Shown: positions 31,223-42,611 of the stretch, in pieces
Layout of the letters: every line of letters begins with the position of its first letter
Numbering within the stretch: the stretch's first letter is position 1
From: Mycolicibacterium flavescens
GTDB lineage: Bacteria; Actinomycetota; Actinomycetes; Mycobacteriales; Mycobacteriaceae
Direction of reading: 5' to 3'
DNA: 64,000 nucleotides
Assembly (NCBI RefSeq): GCF_001722335.1
Contig: NZ_MIHA01000001.1
Coordinates: 186,001-250,000 of the forward strand
Made by a program: the position numbers and the translations under genes
Notes under the pieces: generated by a model
What the model was told of the DNA's origin: nothing
The model's input: only the letters and a program-made list of their open reading frames with translations
Database searches by the model: none

Positions 31223-32221
31223 TTACTCCGGTTTGGTGCTGCGCCCGAGTAGCAGTGCGACGGCCTCGTGCACCGACAGTCCCTTGTGACACACGCGGAC
31301 GACGGCGTCCGTCAACGGCATTTCGACGTCGTAGCTGGCGGCCAGCGCCAGCACCGACTGGCAGCTCGCCACCCCCTCGGCGACGTGACCACCGGTGGCC
31401 TGCAGCGTCTGTTCCATCGAACCGCCGCGACCCAGGCGTTCACCGAAGGCGCGGTTACGGGAGTGCGGGGAGGTGCAGGTGGCGATGAGGTCGCCGACAC
31501 CGGCCAGCCCGGCGAGGGTGGCGGGCTTGGCGCCCAACGCGATTCCCAGCCGCATGATCTCGGCCAGCCCGCGGGTGATGATCGCGGCCGCGGTGTTCTC
31601 ACCCAGCCCGACACCCGCGGCCATGCCGCTGGCCAGCGCGATCACGTTCTTGCACGCGCCGCCCACCTCGGCGCCGATCACGTCGGCGTTGGTGTAGGGC
31701 CGCAGGTATCCGGTCGACAGCGCACGCTGCAGCGCCACCGCGCGGCCCGAGTCGCTGCACGCGACGACGGTCGCGGCGGGTTGTTCGTCGGCGATCTCGC
31801 TGGCCAGGTTGGGCCCGGTGACCACCGCGACCCGCGCCGGATCGACCCCGGTCACCTGCACGATGACCTGGCTCATCCGCATCAGCGTGTCGAGTTCGAT
31901 GCCCTTGGCGAGGCTGACGAGCGTGACATCGTCGCCGATCAACTCCGTCCACTGACTGAGGTTGGTGCGCAAGGTCTGCGCGGGCACGGCCAGCAGCACG
32001 GTGCACGCACCGGCGAGCGCTTCGGCGGGATCACCGGTCGCATGGATGGTCTTCGGAAGTTCGATGTCGTCGAGATATCCGGGGTTGCGGTGCGTGTCGT
32101 TGATCTCGTCGGCCAACTCCGCGCGCCGCGTCCACAGCCGGACGTCGTTGCCCGCGTCGGCGAGCACCTTGGCGAGCGCGGTTCCCCACGCTCCGGCGCC
32201 CATCACCGCTGCCTCGACCAC
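31223..32221 (-). CDS. gpsA: Glycerol-3-phosphate dehydrogenase [NAD(P)+]
   Basis: Reduces dihydroxyacetone phosphate to sn-glycerol 3-phosphate for phospholipid synthesis. N-terminal Rossmann motif [18 protein letters not shown], then [19 protein letters not shown], catalytic Lys in [15 protein letters not shown], and GLAEIMRLG. 332 residues. The divergent fbiD start is only 43 bases away, so the two promoters must overlap. Confidence 0.96.
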   Translation of the reverse strand: MVEAAVMGAGAWGTALAKVLADAGNDVRLWTRRAELADEINDTHRNPGYLDDIELPKTIHATGDPAEALAGACTVLLAVPAQTLRTNLSQWTELIGDDVTLVSLAKGIELDTLMRMSQVIVQVTGVDPARVAVVTGPNLASEIADEQPAATVVACSDSGRAVALQRALSTGYLRPYTNADVIGAEVGGACKNVIALASGMAAGVGLGENTAAAIITRGLAEIMRLGIALGAKPATLAGLAGVGDLIATCTSPHSRNRAFGERLGRGGSMEQTLQATGGHVAEGVASCQSVLALAASYDVEMPLTDAVVRVCHKGLSVHEAVALLLGRSTKPE

Positions 32222-32234
32222 GCCATCAGCCTAG

Positions 32235-32897
<663 letters not shown>

Positions 32898-32948
32898 AGG
32901 GCCAGCGGCGCTGGCACGAACACCGGTTCGTAGGGAATCATCTGTGAC

Positions 32949-35144
32949 ATGACCGAAGCCGAGACGCAGACCCGGGACAACACCACCGAGGCGACGGAGG
33001 AAGAGCGGCCCGGCATCAGGGACTCGGCGGATTCCAGCGACACCGCTCCCGGCGCGCCCCCGGCGGCCACCTCACCGGCGGTCGACGACGCCCTGCCCGA
33101 GGACCGCTACCTCAACCGCGAACTGAGCTGGCTGGACTTCAACTCTCGGGTGCTCGCGCTGGCCGCCGATCCGTCGCTGCCCCTGCTCGAGCGCGCGAAG
33201 TTCCTCGCGATCTTCGCCTCCAATCTCGACGAGTTCTACATGGTCCGGGTCGCCGGGCTCAAGCGCCGCGACGAGATGGGGCTGTCGGTGCGCTCGGCCG
33301 ACGGTCTGTCCCCGCGTGAGCAGTTGCGCCGCATCAACGAGCGCACCCAGCACCTGTCCGACCGTCACGCGCACGTGTTCCTCGACTCGGTGCGCCCGGC
33401 GCTGGCCGACGAGGGCATCGTGATCGTGACGTGGGCCGAACTCGACGAGCCCGAGCGCGGCCGGTTGTCGACCTACTTCCACGAGCAGGTGTTCCCGGTG
33501 CTGACGCCGTTGGCGGTCGACCCGGCCCACCCGTTCCCGTTCGTCAGCGGGCTGAGCCTGAACCTGGCCATCACCGTCAGACAACCCGAGGACGGCGGAG
33601 CGCACTTCGCCCGAATCAAGGTGCCCGACAACGTCGAGCGGTTCGTCGAACTCGCGCCGCGACCCGGCGACGACCAGGTCGTGCGGTTCCTGCCGATGGA
33701 GGAACTGATCGCGGCGTTCCTGAACGTGTTGTTCCCGGGTCTGGAGATCGTGGAGCACCACGCATTCCGGATCACCCGCAACGCCGACTTCGAGGTCGAA
33801 GAGGACCGCGACGAGGATCTGCTGCAGGCGCTGGAACGCGAACTGGCCCGGCGCCGCTTCGGCTCGCCGGTGCGCCTCGAGGTCTCCGACGACATGACCG
33901 AGAGCATGCTCGAACTGCTGCTGCGCGAACTCGACGTCGCCCCTGGCGATGTCATCGAGGTGCCGGGGCTGCTCGACCTGTCGTCGCTGTGGCAGATCTA
34001 CGGTCTGGACCGGCCGGCGCTCAAGGACCGGCCGTTCGTTCCTGCGACCCCCCCGGCGTTCGGTGAGCGAGAGACCCCCAAGAGCATCTTCTCCACGCTT
34101 CGCGACGGCGACGTGCTGGTGCACCACCCGTACGACTCGTTCTCGACCACCGTGCAACGGTTCATCGAGCAGGCCGCCGCCGACCCGAATGTGCTGGCGA
34201 TCAAGCAGACGCTGTATCGGACCTCCGGCGACTCCCCGATCGTCAACGCGCTCATCGACGCTGCGGCCGCCGGTAAACAGGTCGTGGCGCTGGTGGAGAT
34301 CAAGGCCCGGTTCGACGAACAGGCCAACATCAAGTGGGCGCGGGCCCTGGAACGCGCGGGCGTGCATGTGGTGTACGGCCTGATCGGGCTCAAGACGCAC
34401 TGCAAGACGTGTCTGGTGGTGCGCCGGGAGGGCTCGCTGATCCGTCGCTACTGCCATATCGGCACCGGCAACTACAACCCGAAAACCGCACGGTTGTACG
34501 AAGACATCGGGCTGTTGACCGCCGCTCCCGACATCGGGGCCGACCTCACCGACCTGTTCAACTCGCTGACCGGGTACTCGCGCAAGGACTCGTACCGCAA
34601 TCTGCTGGTCGCCCCGCAGGGGGTGCGACGCGGCATCATCGACCGGATCGAGCGCGAGATCGCCGCGACCCGCGACGGTGCGGAGGGCCGAATCCGGCTC
34701 AAGGCCAACGCGTTGGTCGACGAGCAGGTGATTGACGCGCTGTATCGCGCCTCGCAGGCCGGGGTGCGGGTGGAGGTGGTGGTGCGCGGCATCTGCGCGT
34801 TGCGGCCGCAGGCCGACGGATATTCCGACAACATCGTCGTGCGCTCGATTCTCGGCCGCTTCCTCGAACACTCGCGCATCATCCACTTCCGCGCCATCGA
34901 CGAGTTCTGGATCGGCAGCGCCGACATGATGCACCGCAACCTCGACCGCCGCGTCGAGGTGATGGCCGAGGTGAAGGACCCACGGCTGAAGGCACAGCTC
35001 GACGAGATCTTCGAATCGGCGATGGATCCCGCGACCCGCTGCTGGGAACTTGGTATGGATGGAAAGTGGACAGCTTCGCCGAAGGAGGGACAGACGGTTC
35101 GCGACCATCAGGTGTCGATGATGGAGCGCCACCGGCAACCGTGA
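32949..35144 (+). CDS. ppk1: Polyphosphate kinase 1
   Basis: Reversible synthesis of polyphosphate from ATP. 731 residues. The N-terminal domain begins [20 protein letters not shown] phospholipase-D-like core follows with [14 protein letters not shown], the HxK-type [13 protein letters not shown] near residue 484 and [19 protein letters not shown] near 500. About 40 disordered acidic residues precede the conserved part. Likely co-transcribed with fbiD and mutT1. Confidence 0.97.
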   Translation: MTEAETQTRDNTTEATEEERPGIRDSADSSDTAPGAPPAATSPAVDDALPEDRYLNRELSWLDFNSRVLALAADPSLPLLERAKFLAIFASNLDEFYMVRVAGLKRRDEMGLSVRSADGLSPREQLRRINERTQHLSDRHAHVFLDSVRPALADEGIVIVTWAELDEPERGRLSTYFHEQVFPVLTPLAVDPAHPFPFVSGLSLNLAITVRQPEDGGAHFARIKVPDNVERFVELAPRPGDDQVVRFLPMEELIAAFLNVLFPGLEIVEHHAFRITRNADFEVEEDRDEDLLQALERELARRRFGSPVRLEVSDDMTESMLELLLRELDVAPGDVIEVPGLLDLSSLWQIYGLDRPALKDRPFVPATPPAFGERETPKSIFSTLRDGDVLVHHPYDSFSTTVQRFIEQAAADPNVLAIKQTLYRTSGDSPIVNALIDAAAAGKQVVALVEIKARFDEQANIKWARALERAGVHVVYGLIGLKTHCKTCLVVRREGSLIRRYCHIGTGNYNPKTARLYEDIGLLTAAPDIGADLTDLFNSLTGYSRKDSYRNLLVAPQGVRRGIIDRIEREIAATRDGAEGRIRLKANALVDEQVIDALYRASQAGVRVEVVVRGICALRPQADGYSDNIVVRSILGRFLEHSRIIHFRAIDEFWIGSADMMHRNLDRRVEVMAEVKDPRLKAQLDEIFESAMDPATRCWELGMDGKWTASPKEGQTVRDHQVSMMERHRQP

Positions 35145-35195
35145 CCGCACAGGGCCGTTGGACGGCTGACCGCCGAATCATCCGCAGGAGTTGAG

Positions 35196-36116
35196 GTGGC
35201 CAAGAACACGTCAGATGGGGATGCGACGCCGATTCTCGCCGCGGGCGCGGTGTTGTGGCGCCCCAACCCCGACCTGAATGTGCCGGAGGTGGCGGTGATC
35301 CACCGTCCCCGCTACGACGACTGGTCACTGCCCAAGGGCAAGGTGGACCCCGGCGAGATCGAACCCGTCACCGCGGTGCGCGAGGTGCACGAGGAGACCG
35401 GCTACACCGCGGTTCTCGGCAGGCGCCTCATCTCGGTGAGCTATCCCGTCGAGCAGGGCACCAAGAAGGTGCAGTACTGGGCGGCGCGTGGGAAACACGG
35501 CGCCTTCAGCCCGAACGACGAGGTCGACGAACTCAAATGGCTCCCCGTCGGCGAGGCGGCCAAACAGGTGGACTATCCGCACGACCGAAAGGTTCTGCGC
35601 CACTTCGACAAGTACCCCGTCGACACCAAGACGGTGCTGATCGTGCGGCACGGCACGGCCGGCAGCAAATCGCGTTACCGCGGCGATGACCGAAAACGGC
35701 CGCTGGACAAGAAGGGCCGCGCGCAGGCCGAGGCGCTCGTCGGCGTGCTGCTGGCGTTCGGCGCCGACACGCTTTTCGCCGCCGACCGGGTGCGCTGCAC
35801 CTCGACGCTGGCGCCGCTGGCCGACGAACTGGACACGTCGATCGCCACTGACGCGATGCTCACCGAGGAGGCCTACGCCGAGCACCGCAAGCTGGCGCGG
35901 CTGCGGTTCCTCGAACTCGCCGAGACACCGGGCACACCCGTGATCTGCACGCAGGGCAAGGTGATTCCAGACCTCATCGAATGGTGGTGCGACCGCGACG
36001 GAGTGCGGCCCGACAAATCGCGCAACCGCAAAGGCAGCGTCTGGGTACTGTCGTTTCACGACGGCAGGATGGTGGCCGCCGACCACATCAGCAGCCCGCT
36101 GGCGGTCGTGGTCTGA
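35196..36116 (+). CDS. mutT1: MutT1-type two-domain Nudix hydrolase / histidine phosphatase
   Basis: 306 residues. An N-terminal Nudix domain has box [23 protein letters not shown]. It is fused to a C-terminal histidine-phosphatase domain with [24 protein letters not shown]. The mycobacterial family sanitises 8-oxo-dGTP/GTP and hydrolyses diadenosine polyphosphates (family knowledge). GTG start at 35196 with AGGAG upstream. Convergent with hupB. Confidence 0.95.
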   Translation: MAKNTSDGDATPILAAGAVLWRPNPDLNVPEVAVIHRPRYDDWSLPKGKVDPGEIEPVTAVREVHEETGYTAVLGRRLISVSYPVEQGTKKVQYWAARGKHGAFSPNDEVDELKWLPVGEAAKQVDYPHDRKVLRHFDKYPVDTKTVLIVRHGTAGSKSRYRGDDRKRPLDKKGRAQAEALVGVLLAFGADTLFAADRVRCTSTLAPLADELDTSIATDAMLTEEAYAEHRKLARLRFLELAETPGTPVICTQGKVIPDLIEWWCDRDGVRPDKSRNRKGSVWVLSFHDGRMVAADHISSPLAVVV

Positions 36117-36195
36117 CCCGCCGATCCGGATGTATCGGAGAGTCCGGGTCCAAACAGTCCGCCTTCAGCGGGTTTTGGCAGTCTATGAAACACAA

Positions 36196-36227
36196 ACACG
36201 CCGCGGGTCGAGTGACCCACGGCGTGT
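36196..36227. terminator. Terminator hairpin between mutT1 and hupB
   Basis: Arms ACACGCCGCGGGTC (36196-36209) and GACCCACGGCGTGT (36214-36227) pair at 13 of 14 positions around a four-base loop. On the minus strand the stem is followed by a T-rich stretch (TTTGTGTTT), as expected for factor-independent termination of hupB; it may also stop mutT1 transcripts. The remaining 36117-36195 region holds nothing else recognisable. Confidence 0.75.
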
Positions 36228-36238
36228 CTGAGTTGAAT

Positions 36239-36868
36239 CTATTTGCGGCCGCGCTTGGCAGGCGCCTTGCGCGCCGGAGCCTTCTTCGCGGTCTTCTTGG
36301 CCGCCGTCCGCTTGGTCGCGGCCTTCTTGGCCGGAGCCTTCTTGGCAGCGGTCTTCTTGGCTGCAGTCTTCTTGGCCGGAGCCTTCTTGGCTGCAGTCTT
36401 CTTCGCTGCTGCCTTCTTGGCCGGAGCCTTCTTGGCTGCAGTCTTCTTCGCTGCTGCCTTCTTGGCCGGAGCCTTCTTGGCAGCGGTCTTCTTGGCAGCG
36501 GTCTTCTTGGCCGGAGACTTCTTGGCGGCCTTACGAGCGGTGCCGGCCGTCACACCACGCTTCACCGCGGGGCCCTCCGCCGGGAGACGCTGCGCGCCAG
36601 AGACAACGGCCTTGAACTGCGCACCGGGACGGAACGCGGGTACGGACGTCGGCTTCACCCGAACCGTCTCGCCGGTGCGCGGGTTACGCGCGACGCGGGC
36701 GGCGCGACGGCGCTGTTCGAAAACGCCGAAGCCGGTAATGGTGACGCTGTCACCCTTGTGAACCGCACGCACGATGGTGTCAACGATGTTCTCCACCGCA
36801 GCGGTTGCCGACCGACGATCCGAGCCCAACTTCTCCGTGAGTACGTCGATGAGCTCTGCTTTGTTCAT
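36239..36868 (-). CDS. hupB: Nucleoid-associated HU-like protein HupB with Lys/Ala-rich tail
   Basis: 209 residues. The N-terminal 90 residues form a standard HU domain ([35 protein letters not shown]). The rest is a histone-H1-like tail of PAKK, AAKK and TAKK units ending [11 protein letters not shown]. Known in mycobacteria for DNA compaction, iron response and protection. The ATG at 36868 follows GGAGG. The tail contains a perfect 45-bp tandem duplication, so its length may vary between strains. Confidence 0.97.
   Translation of the reverse strand: MNKAELIDVLTEKLGSDRRSATAAVENIVDTIVRAVHKGDSVTITGFGVFEQRRRAARVARNPRTGETVRVKPTSVPAFRPGAQFKAVVSGAQRLPAEGPAVKRGVTAGTARKAAKKSPAKKTAAKKTAAKKAPAKKAAAKKTAAKKAPAKKAAAKKTAAKKAPAKKTAAKKTAAKKAPAKKAATKRTAAKKTAKKAPARKAPAKRGRK
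36376..36465 (-). repeat. Perfect 45-bp tandem repeat in the hupB tail
   Basis: Bases 36376-36420 and 36421-36465 are identical; each unit encodes 15 residues of the Ala/Lys/Pro tail. A further partial copy starts at 36466. Repeat length is a multiple of three, so copy-number change would keep the frame. Confidence 0.9.
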
Positions 36869-36889
36869 GCATAACCTCCGGAAACCAGT

Positions 36890-36904
36890 GGTCCACTTTG
36901 GACC
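36890..36904 (-). promoter_or_regulatory. Inverted repeat in the hupB 5' untranslated region
   Basis: GGTCC-ACTTT-GGACC lies between the likely promoter and the Shine-Dalgarno site of hupB, about 22 bases before the start codon. It may be an operator or a small RNA hairpin influencing translation. Confidence 0.45.
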
Positions 36905-36915
36905 GACTAGAGGAC

Positions 36916-36945
36916 ACGGTAAACCCATTCCCCATTGATTTCCAA
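36916..36945 (-). promoter_or_regulatory. Candidate hupB promoter
   Basis: On the minus strand TTGGAA (36945-36940), an 18-base spacer and TACCGT (36921-36916) fit a strong mycobacterial housekeeping promoter. The predicted transcript would have an untranslated leader of roughly 40 bases. The rest of the hupB-leuD gap (36946-37071) shows no gene. Confidence 0.6.
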
Positions 36946-37071
36946 GAGCCACGCGCAGTTTCATGCGAGGCTAGCGAACTTTCTTGCCCCCCTTGACCTC
37001 CTGAGGGCACCCCGGAGAACCGGGTTTCAGAGCGGTGAATTCGGCCCGACCGGGCTCGAAATCGGCCCGAA

Positions 37072-37665
37072 TCAGGCCGGCAGAGTCCGCGGTTTCCAAT
37101 CCGGCCGGGTCACTTCGTAGGCCGCTATCTCATCGCATTTGCGCAGCGTAAGGCCTATATCGTCGAGCCCCTCGAGCAGCCGCCAGGCGGTGTAGTCGTC
37201 AATTCTGAACGGCACCATGACCGTTCCAGCGGAGACGGTTCGATCTTGAAGATTCACAGTGATTTCCAACCCGGGCTGCTGCTCGATGAGCTTCCATAAA
37301 ATTTCCACATCATCTTGCGCGATTTCGGCCGCCAGGAGGCCGGCCTTGCCCGCGTTGCCGCGGAAGATGTCGGCGAATCGGGACGATATGACGACCCGGA
37401 AGCCGAAATCCATCAGTGCCCACACCGCGTGCTCTCGCGACGACCCGGTGCCGAAATCGGGGCCGGCGACCAGAACCGAACCCTTGTCGAACGGCGGCAG
37501 GTTCAGCACGAAGGAGGGGTCGTTGCGCCAGGCGGCGAACAGACCGTCCTCGAAACCCGTTCGGGTGACGCGCTTCAGATAGACGGCCGGGATGATCTGG
37601 TCGGTGTCGACATTGGACCGGCGCAGCGGCACGCCGATCCCGGTGTGAGTCCGGAAGGGTTCCAT
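37072..37665 (-). CDS. leuD: 3-isopropylmalate dehydratase small subunit
   Basis: Partner of LeuC in isomerising 2- to 3-isopropylmalate in leucine synthesis. The ATG at 37665 ([27 protein letters not shown]) gives 197 residues. The swivelling-domain motif [17 protein letters not shown] is present. It lies 11 bases downstream of leuC, same operon. Base composition is somewhat less GC-rich than the surroundings. Confidence 0.97.
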   Translation of the reverse strand: MEPFRTHTGIGVPLRRSNVDTDQIIPAVYLKRVTRTGFEDGLFAAWRNDPSFVLNLPPFDKGSVLVAGPDFGTGSSREHAVWALMDFGFRVVISSRFADIFRGNAGKAGLLAAEIAQDDVEILWKLIEQQPGLEITVNLQDRTVSAGTVMVPFRIDDYTAWRLLEGLDDIGLTLRKCDEIAAYEVTRPDWKPRTLPA

Positions 37666-37676
37666 CAGCTTTCCTC

Positions 37677-39128
37677 TCAGGCGGTCAGGTCGGCGGGCGA
37701 GGACAGCGTGCCGCGGACGGCGGTGGCGGCAGCGACCGCGGGTGACACCAGATGGGTGCGACCGCCCTTGCCTTGCCTGCCCTCGAAATTGCGGTTGGAC
37801 GTCGACGCGCAGCGCTGCCCCGGGGACAACTGATCTGGATTCATCCCAAGGCACATCGAGCAGCCCGCCTGGCGCCATTCGGCTCCGGCCGCGGTGAAGA
37901 TCTCGCCCAGACCCTCGGATTCGGCCTGCGCCCGAACTCGCATGGAACCCGGTACGACCAACATCCGGACGCCGTCGGCGACCTTGCGTCCGCGCAGCAC
38001 ATCGGCGACGACCCGCAGATCCTCGATGCGGCCGTTCGTGCACGAACCGACGAAAACCGTGTCGACGGAGATGTCCCGCATGGCCGTACCCGGACGAAGG
38101 TCCATGTATGCCAGTGCCTTTTCCGCGGCCTGACGCTCCCCCTCGTCGAACATCAATTCGGGATCGGGAACCGAATCCGCCAGCGGTACGCCCTGACCGG
38201 GGTTGGTGCCCCAGGTCACGAACGGACTCAGGGTGGCCGCGTCGAGATAGACCTCGGTGTCGAATTCGGCGCCTTCGTCGGTGCGCAGGCGCCGCCATGC
38301 TGCGACCGCTTCGTCCCACTGCGCGCCCTTCGGCGCATGCGGACGACCGCGCAGGAACTCGAACGTGGTGTCGTCGGGTGCGACCATTCCCGCGCGCGCA
38401 CCCGCTTCGATGCTCATGTTGCAGATCGTCATGCGACCCTCCATCGACAGGGATTCGATGGCGCTGCCCCGGTATTCGATGACGTGGCCCTGTCCCCCGC
38501 CGGTGCCGATCTTCGCGATCACCGCCAGGATGATGTCCTTGGCGCTGACACCGTGCGGCAGCTCGCCGTCGACGTTGACCGCCATCGTTTTGAACGGACG
38601 CAACGACAGCGTCTGCGTCGCGAGCACATGCTCGACCTCCGACGTGCCGATTCCCATCGCCAGTGCGCCGAACGCGCCGTGTGTCGACGTGTGACTGTCG
38701 CCGCACACCACCGTCATACCGGGCTGGGTCAGACCCAGTTGCGGACCGATGATGTGGACGATGCCCTGTTCGGCGTCGCCCATCGGGTGCAGCCGGATGC
38801 CGAATTCCTCACAGTTGCGCCGCAGGGTCTCGACCTGGGTGCGCGACACGGGATCGGCGATCGGCTTGTCGATGTCGACCGTCGGCACGTTGTGGTCTTC
38901 GGTTGCGATCGTCAGGTCCGGCCGCCGGACCGGGCGCCCCGCCAGCCGAAGCCCGTCGAAGGCCTGCGGGCTGGTCACCTCGTGGACGAGATGCAGATCG
39001 ATGTAGATGAGATCGGGCTCACGTGAGGAACCGTCGCCGGCCCCATGGACGACGACGTGGTCGGCCCACACCTTCTCCGCGAGGGTGCGCGGCGTCGCGT
39101 CGATTGCGCTGGACACATCGGTGGACAT
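37677..39128 (-). CDS. leuC: 3-isopropylmalate dehydratase large subunit
   Basis: Aconitase-family enzyme of 483 residues with a [4Fe-4S] cluster. Visible: [29 protein letters not shown], the first cluster Cys in [13 protein letters not shown], and the other two in [12 protein letters not shown]. Divergent from an IclR-type regulator that probably controls leuCD; the 38-base gap between them holds the promoters. Confidence 0.97.
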   Translation of the reverse strand: MSTDVSSAIDATPRTLAEKVWADHVVVHGAGDGSSREPDLIYIDLHLVHEVTSPQAFDGLRLAGRPVRRPDLTIATEDHNVPTVDIDKPIADPVSRTQVETLRRNCEEFGIRLHPMGDAEQGIVHIIGPQLGLTQPGMTVVCGDSHTSTHGAFGALAMGIGTSEVEHVLATQTLSLRPFKTMAVNVDGELPHGVSAKDIILAVIAKIGTGGGQGHVIEYRGSAIESLSMEGRMTICNMSIEAGARAGMVAPDDTTFEFLRGRPHAPKGAQWDEAVAAWRRLRTDEGAEFDTEVYLDAATLSPFVTWGTNPGQGVPLADSVPDPELMFDEGERQAAEKALAYMDLRPGTAMRDISVDTVFVGSCTNGRIEDLRVVADVLRGRKVADGVRMLVVPGSMRVRAQAESEGLGEIFTAAGAEWRQAGCSMCLGMNPDQLSPGQRCASTSNRNFEGRQGKGGRTHLVSPAVAAATAVRGTLSSPADLTA

Positions 39129-39154
39129 CGTGGCTATCTCACAATCTGGGAAGT

Positions 39155-39160
39155 TAGTAT
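39155..39160 (+). promoter_or_regulatory. -10 element placing the iclR-type gene on a leaderless transcript
   Basis: TAGTAT is followed by six bases (CTCCTT) and then the ATG at 39167, so transcription should start at the A of the start codon. There is no Shine-Dalgarno site. TCTCA and TGAGA half-sites flank the gap and may be the regulator's own operator. Confidence 0.5.
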
Positions 39161-39166
39161 CTCCTT

Positions 39167-39868
39167 ATGAGACAGGATAGCGGTATCGGCGTGCTGGACA
39201 AAGCGGTGGGCGTACTGCACGCGGTCGCCGACTCTCCTTGCGGGCTGGCCGAACTGTGCGAGCGCACGGGTCTGCCGCGCGCGACCGCGCACCGACTTGC
39301 CGCGGGGCTCGAGACCCACCGGCTGCTGACCCGCAACGGTGACGGCCGGTGGCGGCTGGGTCCGGCGGTCACCGAACTCGCCGGTCACGTCAACGACCCG
39401 CTGGTCGCCGCGGGCGCGGTGGTGCTGCCGCGGCTGCGCGAGCTCACGGGCGAGAGCGTGCAGCTCTACCGTCGGGAAGGCACTTCGAGGATCTGTGTGG
39501 CCGCGCTGGAACCGCCTGCCGGACTTCGCGACACGGTGCCCGTCGGCACCCGGCTGCCGATGACGGCCGGCTCGGGCGCCAAAGTTCTGCTGGCGTACGC
39601 GGACACGGCCACACAGGAGGCGGTGCTACCCGCGGCGAAGTTCACCGACCGGGCCCTCGCCGAAGTCCGCAGACGCGGCTGGGCGCAGAGCGCCGCCGAA
39701 CGCGAACCCGGAGTTGCCAGCGTCTCGGCGCCGGTGCGCGACGGCCGCGGAACGGTGATCGCCGCGGTGTCGGTGTCGGGGCCGATCGACCGGATGGGCC
39801 GGCGTCCCGGTGCGCGATGGGCGGCCGATCTGTTGGCCGCCGCCGAAGCATTGACGCGGCGCCTGTGA
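39167..39868 (+). CDS. IclR-family transcriptional regulator of leuCD (NdgR/LeuR type)
   Basis: 233 residues. An N-terminal winged helix-turn-helix (LDKAVGVLHAVADSPCGLAELCERTGLPRATAHRLAAGLE) is followed by an IclR effector domain (SVQLYRREGTSRICVAALEPPAGLRDTVPVG). Divergent position next to leuCD strongly suggests control of leucine synthesis, as known for actinobacterial homologues. Probably translated from a leaderless mRNA and autoregulated. Confidence 0.9.
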   Translation: MRQDSGIGVLDKAVGVLHAVADSPCGLAELCERTGLPRATAHRLAAGLETHRLLTRNGDGRWRLGPAVTELAGHVNDPLVAAGAVVLPRLRELTGESVQLYRREGTSRICVAALEPPAGLRDTVPVGTRLPMTAGSGAKVLLAYADTATQEAVLPAAKFTDRALAEVRRRGWAQSAAEREPGVASVSAPVRDGRGTVIAAVSVSGPIDRMGRRPGARWAADLLAAAEALTRRL

Positions 39869-39898
39869 GCCGTCCCGACGAATTGCGAAGTGCTGTTG

Positions 39899-39971
39899 TA
39901 CCCCCGATGGGATTCGAACCCACGCTACCGCCGTGAGAGGGCGGCGTCCTAGGCCGCTAGACGACGGGGGC
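39899..39971 (-). tRNA. tRNA-Glu (anticodon CUC)
   Basis: 73 bases on the minus strand fold into a cloverleaf: acceptor GCCCCCG pairing with CGGGGGT (first pair G-U), anticodon stem CCGCC/GGCGG with loop CTCTCAC giving anticodon CTC, T-loop TTCGAAT, discriminator A. CCA is not encoded. Located after tRNA-Gln and gltX in the direction of transcription. Confidence 0.95.
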
Positions 39972-40036
39972 TAGAACTGTTTTCCGGTTAGCCAGCATAT
40001 CTCAGGGAGATTTGTCGGCCTAATCGCGGTGGTTGG

Positions 40037-40108
40037 CTGGGGTACCAGGACTCGAACCTAGAATGGCTGAACCAGAATCAGCTGTGTTGCCAATTACACC
40101 ATACCCCA
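40037..40108 (-). tRNA. tRNA-Gln (anticodon CUG)
   Basis: 72 bases on the minus strand: acceptor TGGGGTA/TACCCCA, anticodon stem GCTGA/TCAGC with loop TTCTGGT (anticodon CTG), T-loop TTCGAGT, discriminator G. A CCA end is encoded directly after it (40036-40034). The 133 bases between it and gltX carry no gene. Confidence 0.95.
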
Positions 40109-40241
40109 CTGGGGACCCGTAACCGCTGGTCACGGACCTCCTTCGGCCTTCTCACCCGGCGAGTGGATCCCGTCGCGTGTTGTGTGGGCCGACGAGCAGA
40201 CTACCAAAGATTCGCGGGCCGATTTTCACGCCACCGCCACT

Positions 40242-41714
40242 CTAAGCCGCCGCGGCCGCGTGCTCGCGGCCGGCGCGCAGCCGGGCCAGGCTGCGCTCGC
40301 GACCCAGCAGGTCAAGCGATTCGAACAGCGGCGGGCTCACCGATGCGCCGGTCGCCGCGACGCGGATCGGGCCGAACGCCTTGCGCGGCTTGAGCCCCAG
40401 TTCGTCGAGCAGGGCCTGCTTGAGTGCCGCCTCGATCGCCGGGGTGCTCCAGTCGCCGACGGCGTCCAGGGCGCTGACGGCGGCGTCGAGCACCGCGACC
40501 GCCTCGGCCTTGAGTTCTTTGGCCGCGGACTTCTCGTCGAGACGGAATTCGTCGTCGTTGAGGAACTTCAACAGATCCCACGCGTCGCCGAGCACCACGA
40601 TGCGGGTCTGCACGAGCGCGGCCGCCTCGGCGAAGCGCGTCTGGTCGAGGCCGGTGTCGTGGCCGTGCGCCGCGAAATAGTCGGCCAGCCGCGCGGTGAA
40701 CTCCGCCTCGCTGAGCATCCGGATGTGCTCGGCGTTGAGCGCGTCGGCCTTCTTCTGGTCGAAGCGGGCGGGGTTGGAGTTGACGTCGACGACGTCGAAC
40801 GCGGCCACCATCTCGTCGAGGGTGAACACGTCTCGGTCCTCGGCGATACCCCAGCCGAGCAGCGCCAGATAGTTCAGCAGACCCTCGGGGATGAAGCCTC
40901 GTTCGCGGTGCAGGAACAGGTTCGACTGCGGATCGCGCTTGGACAGCTTCTTGTTCCCGTCGCCCAGAACGCTTGGCAGATGGGCGAACTCGGGAATGCG
41001 CTCGGCGACTCCGATCCGGATCAACGCCTCGTACAGCGCGATCTGCCGTGTCGTCGACGGCAGCAGGTCTTCACCGCGCAGCACGTGGGTGATCTTCATC
41101 ATCGCGTCGTCGACCGGATTGACCAAGGTGTACAACGGCTCCCCGCTACCGCGGGTCAACGCGAAGTCGGGCACCGTGCCCGCGGGAAACGTCGTCTCGC
41201 CGCGCACCAGGTCGCGCCAGCCGATGTCCTTGTCGGGCATCCGCAACCGGATCACCGCGCCGCGGCCTTCGGCGCGGAACGCCGCGCGCTGTTCGTCGGT
41301 GAGGTCGCGGTCGAAGTTGTCGTACCCCAGTTTGGGGTTGCGTCCGGCCGCCAGATGCCGGGCCTCGACTTCCTCGGCCGTCGAGAACGATTCGTAGGCC
41401 TCCCCCGCCTGCACGAGCCGGTCGATCACGTCGCGGTACAGGTCGAGTCGCTCGGACTGCCGGTACGGCCCGTAGGGTCCGCCGACCTCGGGCCCCTCGT
41501 CCCAGTCGAGGCCGAGCCAGCGCAGCGCGTCGAGCAGCGCGCGGTAGCTCTCCTCGGAGTCCCGCGCGGAGTCGGTGTCTTCGATGCGGAACACGAACGT
41601 GCCGCCGGTGTGCCGGGCGTAGGCCCAGTTGAACAGCGCGGTGCGGATCAGCCCGACGTGCGGTGTGCCGGTGGGTGACGGGCAGAACCGTACCCGCACA
41701 GTGGTTTCACTCAT
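40242..41714 (-). CDS. gltX: Glutamyl-tRNA synthetase (probably non-discriminating)
   Basis: Class I aminoacyl-tRNA synthetase, 490 residues. HIGH-type motif [17 protein letters not shown] near residue 15 and KLSKR near 255. Mycobacteria lack glutaminyl-tRNA synthetase, so this enzyme is expected to charge both tRNA-Glu and tRNA-Gln with Glu, the latter being corrected by GatCAB. Both tRNAs are encoded just downstream. The start overlaps the upstream gene stop (ATGA). Confidence 0.96.
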   Translation of the reverse strand: MSETTVRVRFCPSPTGTPHVGLIRTALFNWAYARHTGGTFVFRIEDTDSARDSEESYRALLDALRWLGLDWDEGPEVGGPYGPYRQSERLDLYRDVIDRLVQAGEAYESFSTAEEVEARHLAAGRNPKLGYDNFDRDLTDEQRAAFRAEGRGAVIRLRMPDKDIGWRDLVRGETTFPAGTVPDFALTRGSGEPLYTLVNPVDDAMMKITHVLRGEDLLPSTTRQIALYEALIRIGVAERIPEFAHLPSVLGDGNKKLSKRDPQSNLFLHRERGFIPEGLLNYLALLGWGIAEDRDVFTLDEMVAAFDVVDVNSNPARFDQKKADALNAEHIRMLSEAEFTARLADYFAAHGHDTGLDQTRFAEAAALVQTRIVVLGDAWDLLKFLNDDEFRLDEKSAAKELKAEAVAVLDAAVSALDAVGDWSTPAIEAALKQALLDELGLKPRKAFGPIRVAATGASVSPPLFESLDLLGRERSLARLRAGREHAAAAA

Positions 41715-42499
41715 GACTTTCCCTTGCGGACAACGGGATTGGTCAATGTTCCGATGCCTTCGACGGTGATGCTGACGGTGTCGGAGTCTTCGATCGGTCC
41801 GACCCCTGCCGGGGTGCCGGTCAGAATGAGGTCACCCGGCAGCAGGGTCATCACCCGCGAGACCCACTCGACGATGGCACCGACGTCGTGAATCATGTTC
41901 GAGGTCCGACTGTCCTGTTTGACCACGCCGTTGACCTCGGTGCGGATCGCGAGGTCGGCCGGGTCGAGGTCGGTGACGATCCACGGCCCGACCGGACAGA
42001 ACGTGTCGTGGCCCTTGGCGCGGGTCCACTGGCCGTCCTTCTTCTGCTGGTCGCGCGCGGACACGTCGTTGCCGATCGTGTAGCCCAGGATGTTCTCGGC
42101 TGCCCGCGCCGCGGGAACGTCCTTGCACGGTCGACCGATCACCACCGCCAGTTCCCCTTCGAAATGCACGGGATCGGCGTCGGCCGGCAATTGGATCGGC
42201 ACGTAGGGTCCGATGATCGCGGTGTTGGGCTTCATGAAGATGACCGGATCCTCGAACGTCCCGCCCCCCATCTCTTCGATGTGCGCAGCGTAGTTCTTCC
42301 CGACGCACACCACCTTGCTGGCCAGGATCGGCGCGAGCAGGCGGACGTCGGCCAGCGGCCACTGCCGGCCGGTGAACTGTGGAGTGCCGAACGGATGTTC
42401 AGCGATTTCCCGGGCGACTGCCTGGGTGGGATCGTCGGGCGGACCCTCGACGCTGACGAAGGCGACCCCGTCGGGACTGGCGATTCGGCCTAGGCGCAT
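41711..42499 (-). CDS. Fumarylacetoacetate hydrolase-family protein
   Basis: 262 residues of the FAH superfamily. Metal-binding core: [44 protein letters not shown], and the C-terminal [13 protein letters not shown]. Members act as acylpyruvases, oxaloacetate decarboxylases or homoprotocatechuate-pathway isomerases; the substrate here is unknown. Translationally coupled to gltX. Confidence 0.92.
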   Translation of the reverse strand: MRLGRIASPDGVAFVSVEGPPDDPTQAVAREIAEHPFGTPQFTGRQWPLADVRLLAPILASKVVCVGKNYAAHIEEMGGGTFEDPVIFMKPNTAIIGPYVPIQLPADADPVHFEGELAVVIGRPCKDVPAARAAENILGYTIGNDVSARDQQKKDGQWTRAKGHDTFCPVGPWIVTDLDPADLAIRTEVNGVVKQDSRTSNMIHDVGAIVEWVSRVMTLLPGDLILTGTPAGVGPIEDSDTVSITVEGIGTLTNPVVRKGKS

Positions 42500-42611
42500 G
42501 CGCTCAGCCTAATCGGCGGGGTCGGCGCGGGGTGCCACCGGGCCGAACAGGCAGTCTCACATTATGAAACGGTGATTCTGGACTGTGAGATCGATGTGCC
42601 ACGATGGGCCG

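Noticed and set aside
36300..36530. Regular short repeats resembling a CRISPR-like array
   Set aside because: They encode the Lys/Ala tail of HupB in frame, with no spacers of independent sequence and no cas genes nearby.
36865..36870. ATGCAT at the hupB start as a further LitR-type site
   Set aside because: Single six-base palindrome overlapping the start codon, without a second unit 11 bases away.
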